In this document: positions 42,613 through 52,295 of the stretch, in pieces | Layout: every line of letters starts with the position of its first letter | Numbering within the stretch: position 1 is the stretch's first letter | Assembly (NCBI GenBank): GCA_902634325.1 | Contig: CACPJP010000002.1 | Span: 1 to 64,000 of the forward strand | DNA length: 64,000 bases | Source of the DNA: an uncultured Pelagibacteraceae bacterium | GTDB lineage: Bacteria; Pseudomonadota; Alphaproteobacteria; Pelagibacterales; Pelagibacteraceae | Direction of reading: 5' to 3' | Position numbers and translations under genes: made by a program | Notes under the pieces: generated by a model | The model's database searches: none | Told to the model about the DNA's origin: nothing | What the model saw: only the letters and a program-made list of their open reading frames with translations

Positions 42613-44001
42613 ATGAAAAGTTTCAAATTATCTATGCCAAAAACTTTGAATCTACTAATCTATTCATTTCCACTTGCTTTTATTTTAGGAAATTTTTTTA
42701 TAAATATTTTAGTATTTTTGTTTTCTATTTTGGGAATTGTTTATTATAAAAAAGAACCATTTATTTTCGAAAAATATAACCCTTTAAGTTTAATAATTCT
42801 TTTTTTTGTATTAATCTTATTTTCCACATCCATTGAATATCTAACAAACAATATTGGAGTAGATTATTTGGTAAAAGCCTTTGTTTTCTTAAGATATTTA
42901 ATTTTTCTTATGATTTTAAGATATATGATTTTAAAGAACGATCTTGACTTGAAAAAAACTTTATTTTTTTTCTTATTCTTTTCAAGTTTTGTTGCTTGTG
43001 ATGTAATATTTCAATACGTTGTTGGGGTAGATATCTTTGGGAATAAGCCAGTAGGAGGGGTTTTTTTTTCAGGAGTATTCGGTAGTGAGGCTGTTGCTGG
43101 AAGTTACATTCAAAAATTTGCTATAATCGGTTTTTTTTCATTACCTTTGTTGTTGAGAAATAGAAATTCAAAATTTATTTATATTGCATTTTCCTTATTA
43201 ATAATCTGTTTTTTAGGAACTCTTTTATCAAACAATAGAATTCCTACAATAATGTTTTGTTTTTTCTTATTTATTTCGGCGCTATTTTTATTATTTAAAA
43301 AATCAGATTTAAAAAATGTAATACTTATATTTTTATCAATCTTTGTTATTGTTTGGTGGGCTAGTGGTATTGATGCAATTAAAATTAGATATGGAAGTTT
43401 TTATGCTGGAATACCAAAATTATCAGAAATTGTTGAGGAACTTAAAAACAAACATCCGGAATTTGAAAAATATAAAAGTACAGGTACTTATTTTTTTCAT
43501 ACCAAAACTTTTAAAGAAAATAAAGATAAAATTAAAATTATTGCTAATTATACTGGTCACACCCAGCTTTATCTTACTTCAATAGAAATTTTTGGGGAAA
43601 ATGTTTTGTTAGGCAGGGGTATGAGATCTTTTAGGCGTGCATGCACTGAAAAAATTCATATACCTAATAGAACTTGTGGTAACCATCCTCATCATTATTA
43701 TTTAGATATATTGAATGATGTAGGAATTTTTGGATTTATTGTAATTTTTGCTGCAATTGTTTTGTTAATGGTTAAAAATTATCAAAAATATAATAAAAAA
43801 AAGCAAAAATTTAATTCAATTTTTCTCTTAACTTTTTATGCAATATCTGTTTCTCTAATTATTGAATTTTTTCCAATTAGGAGTCAGGGCGGTTTTTTTT
43901 CGGTTTGGAATGCCAGCTATGTTTTTTTTCTTATCGGGATTTTTTGTGGCTTATATGACTTAAAACCCAAAAAATCTATTAAAAAAATATTTAATTTTTA
44001 A
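42613..44001 (+). CDS. O-antigen ligase/polymerase-like membrane protein
   Basis: Multiple hydrophobic segments and 'GRGMRSFRRACTEKIHIPNRTCGNHPHHYYLDILNDVGIFGF' (Wzy_C-like periplasmic loop). Confidence 0.82.
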   Translation: MKSFKLSMPKTLNLLIYSFPLAFILGNFFINILVFLFSILGIVYYKKEPFIFEKYNPLSLIILFFVLILFSTSIEYLTNNIGVDYLVKAFVFLRYLIFLMILRYMILKNDLDLKKTLFFFLFFSSFVACDVIFQYVVGVDIFGNKPVGGVFFSGVFGSEAVAGSYIQKFAIIGFFSLPLLLRNRNSKFIYIAFSLLIICFLGTLLSNNRIPTIMFCFFLFISALFLLFKKSDLKNVILIFLSIFVIVWWASGIDAIKIRYGSFYAGIPKLSEIVEELKNKHPEFEKYKSTGTYFFHTKTFKENKDKIKIIANYTGHTQLYLTSIEIFGENVLLGRGMRSFRRACTEKIHIPNRTCGNHPHHYYLDILNDVGIFGFIVIFAAIVLLMVKNYQKYNKKKQKFNSIFLLTFYAISVSLIIEFFPIRSQGGFFSVWNASYVFFLIGIFCGLYDLKPKKSIKKIFNF

Positions 44002-44739
44002 CTTTATTAGTAAAGTTTTCTGCTGCCTTAAAGATAATTTGGAAAGTAAAAATTCTTTTTCATTTTGACTTATCCAGTGTTCAAGTTCTTCTATATAAAT
44101 ATTTGATCTTTTGGTTGAAAAATTATTTCCATGTAGTCTGTAAAAAGCCAAAGGCTCCTGTATAGATCCAATTTCAAATTTTTGACTCAACTTTATGAAA
44201 AAATCAAAATCACCAATAACGTTATAAGTTTCATTAAATTTAAACTTTTCAAAAAGGCTTTTTTCTAAAAGAACTGTAGCAATTCCAAGACTATAGTAGT
44301 CTAAAAGTTTTTGTGTTATCGAGCCAAAAGGCAATTGCATTTTGTGCTTAATAAATTTCTTTTTCTTTTTATTTTCTAAAACATAATAATTAGAATAAAC
44401 AATTCTAAATTTAGTATTTTCTTTTACAAAACTTATTTGTTTTTCAAGCTTATCTGGGGTCCATAGATCATCCGTATCTAAAAAACTAATATAATCCCCA
44501 TTACATTTTTCAACAGCTAAATTTCTAGCCTTATAAAGATCTAACAATTTATTGGTTCTAAAATATTTGATTCTCTTATCATTAAATCTTTTTAAAATTT
44601 CTTTACTATTGTCATTAGAAACATTGTCAAAAAAAATTATTTCCCAGTTCTTATATGTTTGATTAAATACGCTTTTTAAACTTTCAGCTAAAAATTTTTC
44701 ACCGTTGTGACAGTTCATTATAATGCTGACTAAATTCAT
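43960..44739 (-). CDS. Glycosyltransferase family 2
   Basis: 'VSIIMNCHNGEKFLAESLKSVFNQTYKNWEIIFFDNVSNDNS', 'ISFLDTDDLW'. Confidence 0.9.
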   Translation of the reverse strand: MNLVSIIMNCHNGEKFLAESLKSVFNQTYKNWEIIFFDNVSNDNSKEILKRFNDKRIKYFRTNKLLDLYKARNLAVEKCNGDYISFLDTDDLWTPDKLEKQISFVKENTKFRIVYSNYYVLENKKKKKFIKHKMQLPFGSITQKLLDYYSLGIATVLLEKSLFEKFKFNETYNVIGDFDFFIKLSQKFEIGSIQEPLAFYRLHGNNFSTKRSNIYIEELEHWISQNEKEFLLSKLSLRQQKTLLIKLKIKYFFNRFFGF

Positions 44740-44757
44740 TGTTATATAATTGTAAAA

Positions 44758-45837
44758 TTATTTTTTTCTTACCTTACTAAGAAGATCTTTTGTTCTGATA
44801 TTGCAAGCTATTTCAAGAATTTTTTTTGATCTATACTTTATTGCTTTTGGTATCCAAAAACTTTCATTTTTTGATTTTACATAATTTTTAGATGCATTTA
44901 TAATATCCTCATCGTTAATTAGTTCATTGATAATTTTTTTTCTATTTTTAATTCCAGTTTTAAAGTCAACTTTGCCCCGGAAAATACATAAACTATAAGA
45001 TATTAAAGTATAAATTAAATAATAGATTAACGCTTGATCACCATATTTCATGGTCTCATTTTGATCACACCTTCTATTTTTAAGACTATTTTTAATATGT
45101 TCTCTCATTATTTTAAAATTAGAAACAGGAAAATTATGATTAAAGGCGTTAGATCTCCCGGTTGGTGAGTCTGGATTGATATTATAAATATACAGTTGTT
45201 CTCTCAAATATTTAATTTTTTTTGAAAATCCTAAAATATCTATTATAAAAATCTCATCTTCTAAAAATCTCAGCTTATCCTCAAAAAAAATATTATTTCT
45301 TTCAATAATCGATTTTTTTATTAGTTTGCCGTGACATCCAGCAACTCCGACTGTATATTCGGGATCTGTAACTCTTTTTTTAATCTCGGAAGTTATATCT
45401 TCATAATTAAATACCTTGTTTGAATCGAAAGCAAAAATATTTTCTCTAAAATTTACTTTATTATGAACACGTTTTTTATCACAAAAAACTAAATCATAAT
45501 TTCCAGTGCTTGCCGTATTATATAATTTGCTAAGAGTGCTTCTTAAAATTGAATCGTCAATATCTAAAAAAAAAATGTACTCTCCGCTTGACTCTGTAAT
45601 CCCCTTATTTCTTGCGGCAGACGGACCCAGATTTTTATTTAAAGTTACTAGTTTAGAATTAATTAAATTTGATTTTTTAATAATACTGCTTGTTTCGTCT
45701 GATGAACAATCATCTATAAATATTATTTCGATTTTTTCTTTTATGTCTTGATTTTTTAATGTTTCTAAACAATTTAAAACATCTTTTTTAGAGTTAAAGA
45801 AAGGAACAATAACACTAATAGCATAATTTTCTTTCAT
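44758..45837 (-). CDS. Glycosyltransferase family 2
   Basis: 'ISVIVPFFNSKKDVLNCLETLKNQDI', 'FIDDCSSDETSSI', 'FFLDIDDSI'. Confidence 0.9.
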   Translation of the reverse strand: MKENYAISVIVPFFNSKKDVLNCLETLKNQDIKEKIEIIFIDDCSSDETSSIIKKSNLINSKLVTLNKNLGPSAARNKGITESSGEYIFFLDIDDSILRSTLSKLYNTASTGNYDLVFCDKKRVHNKVNFRENIFAFDSNKVFNYEDITSEIKKRVTDPEYTVGVAGCHGKLIKKSIIERNNIFFEDKLRFLEDEIFIIDILGFSKKIKYLREQLYIYNINPDSPTGRSNAFNHNFPVSNFKIMREHIKNSLKNRRCDQNETMKYGDQALIYYLIYTLISYSLCIFRGKVDFKTGIKNRKKIINELINDEDIINASKNYVKSKNESFWIPKAIKYRSKKILEIACNIRTKDLLSKVRKK

Positions 45838-45884
45838 AAAGATAAAGCTAAGATTATTAAAATTTTAATTATTTATTTTTAATT

Positions 45885-47117
45885 TCAAGTTTCAATTTTC
45901 TTGAAAGGCATTGGACTTTGCGTTTGTTTGCCTGCAACTATCAAACCCTTTCCATCATAAACCTTTGCTGTCGTAGGATCATATGGACGTCCATCACAAT
46001 AGTCGCAACCGGGGAAAAACTTTTCCATTTTAACAAGTCTTTTGATCTTTCCTCTTAAATTTTCATTATTTTCTAGCAAATCAACATAATCCATTGGGTT
46101 GTTTGGTATTGCCTTAAGTTCATAAGCATTTGATATGAAAGGACAAGTATATAATTTTCCACTTAATAAAGTGTAGAATTGTTTAGCACAACATTCTTTA
46201 AACATAATAGCATTATCTTTGGGTGATCTATTGTGTTTTCGAATGCTGCTACAATCTACCCAGTTACCAACGGGTCTTCTGTAATAATTGATTTTATGAC
46301 TTTTAAGACTTTGTTCTAACTTGTCTATATTGAGCGATAGTTTTCCGTAGTCTGTTATATAAAAGTTTATATTTTTTCCATGGAAACTTTTTAATATATC
46401 GTCTTTTACCGGTATGGTTCCGTTTGTATAAACAAAAATTTTGTGATTTGAATCTTGCTCTGCAACACCATTAACAATTTTGTGCCAATTCTTATTAACT
46501 AATGGTTCGCCACCTATTATCCTGAATTCTGATATCTCATCAACATTTTTATTTAGATTATCTACTGCTGTTAATATTTTATCATCAGTGTTTTGTGGAG
46601 ATGTATAGTATTGCATTAAATTAGCACAACTTTCACATTTCATTGAACATTTAGTCGTTATAACAATATCCAAACTTCTTAGATGAACTAATGACTCATC
46701 AAAATAAGCTTCGTGACTTTTAACAGAAATTAATATTTTATTTTTAATATAGCTTTGAGATAAGTTATGTTCATGCTTGCTTACATCATAATTTTTTAAT
46801 ATTTCTAAAGGTGAATAAAAGTCCTCATACCCCATGGATGTTAATTGATCAACGATTTCTTGAATATTGTGATAAGCAATTATAAGTCTTGCTTTAGGAA
46901 ATTTTTTGGGCAAACTTGTTGTATGAATTACGTCCAAGCCTTTTATTTTTTTGTTAACTTTTCTAGTTTCGTTATCACTTAGCCCTTCAACTTTTATCCC
47001 GTTTTCATTGCAAGCATTTATAATAGCCTCGATCTCTTGTGTAACCGCAACAATTACAACTGGGGCGCCTTTTTTATTTAATTCTTTTATACAATTATAC
47101 TTTGCTTTATTTATCAT
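45885..47117 (-). CDS. Radical SAM protein with N-terminal Rossmann-like domain and C-terminal SPASM-like Cys cluster
   Basis: CxxxCxxC in 'TTKCSMKCESCANLMQYY', 'IIGGEPLVNKNW'; C-terminal Cys-rich 'ECCAKQFYTLLSGKLYTCPF...FFPGCDYCDG'. Confidence 0.82.
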   Translation of the reverse strand: MINKAKYNCIKELNKKGAPVVIVAVTQEIEAIINACNENGIKVEGLSDNETRKVNKKIKGLDVIHTTSLPKKFPKARLIIAYHNIQEIVDQLTSMGYEDFYSPLEILKNYDVSKHEHNLSQSYIKNKILISVKSHEAYFDESLVHLRSLDIVITTKCSMKCESCANLMQYYTSPQNTDDKILTAVDNLNKNVDEISEFRIIGGEPLVNKNWHKIVNGVAEQDSNHKIFVYTNGTIPVKDDILKSFHGKNINFYITDYGKLSLNIDKLEQSLKSHKINYYRRPVGNWVDCSSIRKHNRSPKDNAIMFKECCAKQFYTLLSGKLYTCPFISNAYELKAIPNNPMDYVDLLENNENLRGKIKRLVKMEKFFPGCDYCDGRPYDPTTAKVYDGKGLIVAGKQTQSPMPFKKIET

Positions 47118-47175
47118 AATATCGCTTTAAGTTTATACATTATATCTCATATTTTTTAAAATAATAAAGAAAATA

Positions 47176-48003
47176 TTAAAGTTTCCATAATGAGGAAATA
47201 TCAGAAATATGTGTGAAAAATCTTTTTGAATTTTTTTTAAAAATAAGCCTTCCTCTTGCTCGGTGTTTTTTCCATAAAACTTTGGCAAATTTTTTTACAT
47301 ATTTTGGTTCATTTTGTGAAATATGCCAAATCTGACAGTTCTTAAATTTTTTTTTTTCAAAATTTAAAGAATCTAATATAATTTTAGAAACAAAGTTAAC
47401 ATTAGAAAAATCTCTTTTTTCAAAGGGGTTTTTAATAATAAAGTCCTCATTTTTTCTTATAGCTTTTAATAAAGATGGAAAAAGTCGTTTGGTATTTTCT
47501 CCAATTCCGAAAGTTGGAAATACTCTCATAATTCTAACCTGACAATTAAACTTTTTAGCTAAGTTTTGACTTTGATCACTAAAAATTGCTTTGCTTAATC
47601 CATAATCACTGTCTGGAATTCTATTTGTGTTTAAAGTTAGTTTTTGTCTGTCTTTTTTATTTCCATACTCAGATGATGTACTTACTATCAACCACTTTTT
47701 ACATCCGGCCTTAATTGCATTTTTAAAAAGTTTTAATGACTTAAAAATATTTACTTCATAAATATTTTTAGAAAAATTTTTATTAACACCATCAGCGGCT
47801 ATATGTACCAAAATATCACTTTTAGTTAGTTCGTTTTTCCAATCTTTATCAAAATCTCCGATTAACCATTTTATATTTTTGTGTTTAAAGTTTTTTTGAT
47901 TCTTTTTTCTTGTGGGAGCATAAACATAATTTCCTTTTTTTGCAGCTAATATCGCAAATTTTTTTCCTATAAAACCTGAAGCGCCCGTTAGAAAGATTTT
48001 CAT
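47176..48003 (-). CDS. NAD-dependent epimerase/dehydratase (SDR)
   Basis: 'MKIFLTGASGFIGKKFAILA', 'STSSEYG', 'YGLSK'. Confidence 0.87.
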   Translation of the reverse strand: MKIFLTGASGFIGKKFAILAAKKGNYVYAPTRKKNQKNFKHKNIKWLIGDFDKDWKNELTKSDILVHIAADGVNKNFSKNIYEVNIFKSLKLFKNAIKAGCKKWLIVSTSSEYGNKKDRQKLTLNTNRIPDSDYGLSKAIFSDQSQNLAKKFNCQVRIMRVFPTFGIGENTKRLFPSLLKAIRKNEDFIIKNPFEKRDFSNVNFVSKIILDSLNFEKKKFKNCQIWHISQNEPKYVKKFAKVLWKKHRARGRLIFKKNSKRFFTHISDISSLWKL

Positions 48004-49019
48004 TTAAATATTTTTTTTGAGTAAATCTTCAATTTTCTAAAGAAAAAAGTAAAAAATGAAAAATACACATTTGGAAAAAATAAATTATTGATCAGATGTT
48101 TTTTTAAATCTAAATATTCCCTACCTTTAGTTTGACGTGAAATAAGAATTTTTAAAAAATAACTAAAAAAATTTCTCAAAGCAAAATTTTTACAGTATAA
48201 ATATCTAATTAGTGGAAGACCTTCTTTTCTATAAAAATCTATCAACTCGGGTAGTCTAATAATTTCTACTAATTCGTAATAATTTTTCCATTCTCGAAAA
48301 CCAACAATATTTACACTTAGAGGATCGGCACATATGAAGGCTTTTGAATTTTTGAATGCATATGCATTCACAATTGGAAAAAAACAGGTGTTTTCAAAAT
48401 TAGACCAAATTCTTTTTTCCTCTAATTTTTTGACATCTACCTTTTTGCTAGACTCAATCCATTTAGAGGTTTTAAATACAATTAAAAATATTCCAATCAA
48501 AAACTCCCAAGATACGTCTGGGTCAATTAAATTCCAAAAGCTTACTACTTTATTGCTTTTTACTTTAGAAAGGCTATTAAGTTCATTTAGTTTAATATTT
48601 TGAGTATCAAATGGTTTGGGGAAATTTTCTAAATATTCTGAATTAAGATAGTATGAATTAACAAAAAACAATTCAATATCTGAGTTTGACTTTAAAATTT
48701 TAAGTAAACTTTTTAAAGCCCCGGGAAGAATTAAATCATCATCGCCAACTAACCATGTGTATTTTCCTTTTGCTAAACCTACTACCTTTTTTGCATTTCT
48801 GGCAAAACCAAGATTTTCAGAATTTTTGTGATAATTAATATTCAATAAATTTTTATATTTATCGACTATTTTTTTTGTATTATCGCTTGAATTGTTGTCG
48901 GCAACACATATTTCAAAGTCAGTTTCTTTGTACTGTTGTTTTGAAATTAAAATTGAATTTAAACAGTTGTCAAGTTTTTCCGACCTATTAAACGTAGGTA
49001 TACAAATTGACAATAGCAT
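48000..49019 (-). CDS. Glycosyltransferase family 2
   Basis: 'LSICIPTFNRSEKLDNCLNSIL', 'FEICVADNNSSDNT', 'TWLVGDDDLI'. Confidence 0.9.
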   Translation of the reverse strand: MLLSICIPTFNRSEKLDNCLNSILISKQQYKETDFEICVADNNSSDNTKKIVDKYKNLLNINYHKNSENLGFARNAKKVVGLAKGKYTWLVGDDDLILPGALKSLLKILKSNSDIELFFVNSYYLNSEYLENFPKPFDTQNIKLNELNSLSKVKSNKVVSFWNLIDPDVSWEFLIGIFLIVFKTSKWIESSKKVDVKKLEEKRIWSNFENTCFFPIVNAYAFKNSKAFICADPLSVNIVGFREWKNYYELVEIIRLPELIDFYRKEGLPLIRYLYCKNFALRNFFSYFLKILISRQTKGREYLDLKKHLINNLFFPNVYFSFFTFFFRKLKIYSKKIFK

Positions 49020-49030
49020 TCGAAATTTTA

Positions 49031-50284
49031 TTAATAATTATATGATAATTCTTTAAAGTCTTGGTTTAAATAATGTTTATAATTATCTTCATTTATTAAA
49101 TGGAACCTCGGTAATAAAAAAACAAGATTACCTCCTGACTTGATATATTTTAACTCCTGTTTGATCACCTCGTTTCGAAACGACCAAATTAAAACGATTA
49201 AATAGTCAGGATTTTTTTTTCTCATTTTTTGTTTAGATATTATTTTAATATTTGAATCTGGTGTAAATTTTGACAGTTTTTTTTTACTACCATCACAAAT
49301 TTCTTTGACTTGTTTATCAGTTACTCCACAATGATTTAAAACAACATTTCCTTTCGTAGAAGCCCCATATGCAATTACATGCTTCTTTGATTTTAATTTG
49401 AGGAACATCTGTAACAACAATTTTACTTTTTTCACTCTTTCATTAAAATTCGAATATGAAGCCATATTGATTTTTCTTTCATCAGTTATCAGTTTGTTAA
49501 TTTTGCTTTTTTTAATCTTTCGTTTACTGTCTTTTCTTGAACAAAAAATTTCTATACTACCTCCATTTATCTCATTGAGTTTATAATCTATTATTTTTAA
49601 ACCATTTTTATTAGCAATTTTTTTAAATGTTGTAAGAGAATAATATGCAACATGTTCATGACAAATCTGATCGTATGTTAAATTTTTCAACATGAGCGGT
49701 AAATATGAAAGTTCTAAAACCCAAATACCATTTTTTTTTAATAAATTAAAAATATCTGAACAAAACAAACCTGGATCTTTTACGTCATAAAACATTGCAA
49801 AAGAGGTGATTAAATCAAATTTTATATTTTTTTTTATAATTTGTTTAGAAAAAAAATCAAAAATAACATTTATATTTTTTTTATATTTGTTTTTAAATTT
49901 TTCTGCAGATGGATCTATGCCTACCAAATAATTTGATTTTTTAAATTGATTTAAAAAAGTTCCATCATTACTTCCTATATCTAAAATATTCGATTTATTA
50001 CTAATTATTTTTTCTTTTTTGAAAAACTCTACCTTTTCTTTAATATGGTTCACCATAAGTTTGCTGAGTGATGTACTATACTCATAACTCTCACCAAACA
50101 TTTTTTCTGGTTTTGCTCTTTCACCAAGTTGAACTAATTTACATTTTTTGCACATGAAAAGATCCAAAGAGTATTTTTTTAGATTATTTTTTTTTTTTGA
50201 AAGAAAGATTCCGCTTAAGGGTTGTTTGCCCAAGGAGACAATACGTTCCAATTTTTTTTTTTTACAGTTTATACAAATTTTCAT
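49031..50284 (-). CDS. Zinc-binding SAM-dependent sugar C-methyltransferase
   Basis: N-terminal 'CINCKK...MCKKCKLVQLGE' zinc motif, SAM site 'NILDIGSNDGTFLNQFK', C-terminal 'VIAYGASTKGNVVLNHCG'. Start placed at internal Met (MKICINCKKK). Confidence 0.87.
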   Translation of the reverse strand: MKICINCKKKKLERIVSLGKQPLSGIFLSKKKNNLKKYSLDLFMCKKCKLVQLGERAKPEKMFGESYEYSTSLSKLMVNHIKEKVEFFKKEKIISNKSNILDIGSNDGTFLNQFKKSNYLVGIDPSAEKFKNKYKKNINVIFDFFSKQIIKKNIKFDLITSFAMFYDVKDPGLFCSDIFNLLKKNGIWVLELSYLPLMLKNLTYDQICHEHVAYYSLTTFKKIANKNGLKIIDYKLNEINGGSIEIFCSRKDSKRKIKKSKINKLITDERKINMASYSNFNERVKKVKLLLQMFLKLKSKKHVIAYGASTKGNVVLNHCGVTDKQVKEICDGSKKKLSKFTPDSNIKIISKQKMRKKNPDYLIVLIWSFRNEVIKQELKYIKSGGNLVFLLPRFHLINEDNYKHYLNQDFKELSYNY

Positions 50285-50963
50285 TTTTTTTATATATTTC
50301 TCTAAGCACATCTCTGTCTCTTATGGTGTCCATACATTTCCAGAAACCATCGTGTTTATATGCCGCTAGCTGCTTTTGTTTACAGAGATTTTCTAAAGGA
50401 TCTTTTTCCAAAATATCCTGATCTTTTTTTATGAATTTAAAAAATTTATAATTAGACACGAAAAAACCACCATTAATCCATCCATTTTTAACTTGTGGTT
50501 TTTCTTTGAAAGATTTTACCAAGTTTTTATTCAATACAATTTCGCCAAATCTTGCTGGTGGATGAACAGCAGTTACAGTCAAAATTTTTTTTTCTTTATA
50601 GTGAAAATTTAAAAGTTTTTTTATGTTAACATTAGAAACACCATCTCCATAAGTGAACATAAAATCTTCATCTTTATCTATATATTTTTCAAGTCTTTTT
50701 AATCTTCCGCCTGTCATTGTTTTCAAACCGGTATCTACTATTTTAACATTCCAATCAAAAAAATTTTTTTTAAAGTAATTCTTGATTATTTTTTTTTTAT
50801 AACCAGCTGCTATTATAAAATCTTTTATTCCATATTTTCTATAATGACACATAATATGAAATATTATGGGTTTGTTATTTATTGTTACCATAGGTTTTGG
50901 GATGGACTTAGTTAATTCTGAAAGTCTTGATCCTTTACCGCCGGCTAGAATAATACATTTCAT
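50262..50963 (-). CDS. rfbF: Glucose-1-phosphate cytidylyltransferase-like
   Basis: 'MKCIILAGGKGSRLSELTKSIPKPMV', 'TGLKTMTGGRLKRLEKYI', 'FTYGDGVSNVNI', 'AVHPPARFGEI'. Confidence 0.88.
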   Translation of the reverse strand: MKCIILAGGKGSRLSELTKSIPKPMVTINNKPIIFHIMCHYRKYGIKDFIIAAGYKKKIIKNYFKKNFFDWNVKIVDTGLKTMTGGRLKRLEKYIDKDEDFMFTYGDGVSNVNIKKLLNFHYKEKKILTVTAVHPPARFGEIVLNKNLVKSFKEKPQVKNGWINGGFFVSNYKFFKFIKKDQDILEKDPLENLCKQKQLAAYKHDGFWKCMDTIRDRDVLREIYKKNENLYKL

Positions 50964-50984
50964 ATAGTAAGAATGTTGATTAAT

Positions 50985-51434
50985 TTATTGCCAATTAAAA
51001 TTAAAATATTTATCAGATATATCTTTTCTGACCATCTCTTTTTCATCATGTGGATTATCTAAACAATTTGCCACGATTGATTCACTTGGATCCAGACCTT
51101 TAAAACCATTCCAAATATTAGGAGGAATAGAAACCAAAAAATATTTTTCAGGACTTAGGATTATTTCTTGATATTGATTTCTGGTTTGGCTGTTTTTTCT
51201 ATCGTCAAATAAAACTAATTTAACTTTACCTTTAATACATGCATAATTAAGTGTTGATTTGAGGTGCAAATGCCATCCTTTAATAATATTTTGGTAAATA
51301 GTTGAAAAATAAATTTCTCCAAATTTTTTAAAAGTTGGGCTGTCAGTTCGCATCATGTGCATTATTTTCCCTCTTTTATCACTTATTATTTTTAAATCTG
51401 AAATTTTTACACCTTCGATCATATCATTTTCCAA
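50985..51434 (-). CDS. dTDP-4-dehydrorhamnose 3,5-epimerase-like (RmlC cupin)
   Basis: 'GEIYFSTIYQNIIKGWHLHLKSTLNYACIKGKVKLVLFDDR', 'IPPNIWNGFKGL'. Confidence 0.85.
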   Translation of the reverse strand: MENDMIEGVKISDLKIISDKRGKIMHMMRTDSPTFKKFGEIYFSTIYQNIIKGWHLHLKSTLNYACIKGKVKLVLFDDRKNSQTRNQYQEIILSPEKYFLVSIPPNIWNGFKGLDPSESIVANCLDNPHDEKEMVRKDISDKYFNFNWQ

Positions 51435-52290
51435 GAGTTTTTGATGGATATGTATAATTGATTCTCCATAATTGTTTTTTATTTATTCTATAATTAGTTT
51501 TATCAAATATTCTTTTCTTTGAAAAAATTAATTTGCTTTTAGGTTTAAGTTTTTTCCAGATTATTTCAGCAAATTTCTTTACCGATAAATTTTTTCCAGA
51601 ACCAAGATCCCAAACTTGTGGATATATTTTATGACTATTTTTAAAATTTAAAACTTCAATCAAACCATCAACAACATCTTTGATATAATTAAAATCAGTT
51701 TTTTGATTTCCAGAACTCATAGTAAAATTTTGATTGGCCTTAGCTTTTGTTATTAAAGATGGCCATAGTCGAGTTTTTTTTTCTTTTCCTCCATAAACAT
51801 GGAATAATCTTATTACTCTACATTTAATTTTTTTTTTTCTAGAAAAATTTAAACAATAATTTGAGAATAGTGCTTTTGAAAAAGCATAAGTCAAATCAGG
51901 TTTTTTTCCATATTCTCTAATAAGCTTATTATTAAAATTAAATTTTTTAAATTGTTTTTCTTTTTTTGTAGTTATAATTAGCCATTTTTTACAGCCTGCA
52001 AAATATGCATTATGAATCAATTTTTTAGATTTAATAAAATTAAACTTAAAACAATCTTTAAATTTAGGAAATCGCTCGTATCCACCAACAGTAGCTAAAT
52101 GAAGTAAAGCATCACTTTTTTCTAACTGATCCCATTTTTTTTCAATAGGTCCGACCAACCATTTTACGTTCCTAATTTTTTTATTTTTTTTTTTTCTCGT
52201 AACAGCAAAGATTTTATAACCCATGCTAGAAGCTTTTTTTATAAATTCTGAACCTATATAACCATTGGATCCGGTTACAAAAATATTCAT
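51424..52290 (-). CDS. NAD-dependent epimerase/dehydratase (SDR), paralog of 47176-48003
   Basis: 'MNIFVTGSNGYIGSEFIKKA', 'AYFAGCKKWLIITTKKE', 'YAFSK'. Confidence 0.85.
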   Translation of the reverse strand: MNIFVTGSNGYIGSEFIKKASSMGYKIFAVTRKKKNKKIRNVKWLVGPIEKKWDQLEKSDALLHLATVGGYERFPKFKDCFKFNFIKSKKLIHNAYFAGCKKWLIITTKKEKQFKKFNFNNKLIREYGKKPDLTYAFSKALFSNYCLNFSRKKKIKCRVIRLFHVYGGKEKKTRLWPSLITKAKANQNFTMSSGNQKTDFNYIKDVVDGLIEVLNFKNSHKIYPQVWDLGSGKNLSVKKFAEIIWKKLKPKSKLIFSKKRIFDKTNYRINKKQLWRINYTYPSKTLGK

Positions 52291-52295
52291 TTAAA

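Noticed and set aside
43343-43585. Overlapping 80-aa ORF within the O-antigen ligase/polymerase gene
   Set aside because: Alternative frame of an AT-rich gene with no independent signals.
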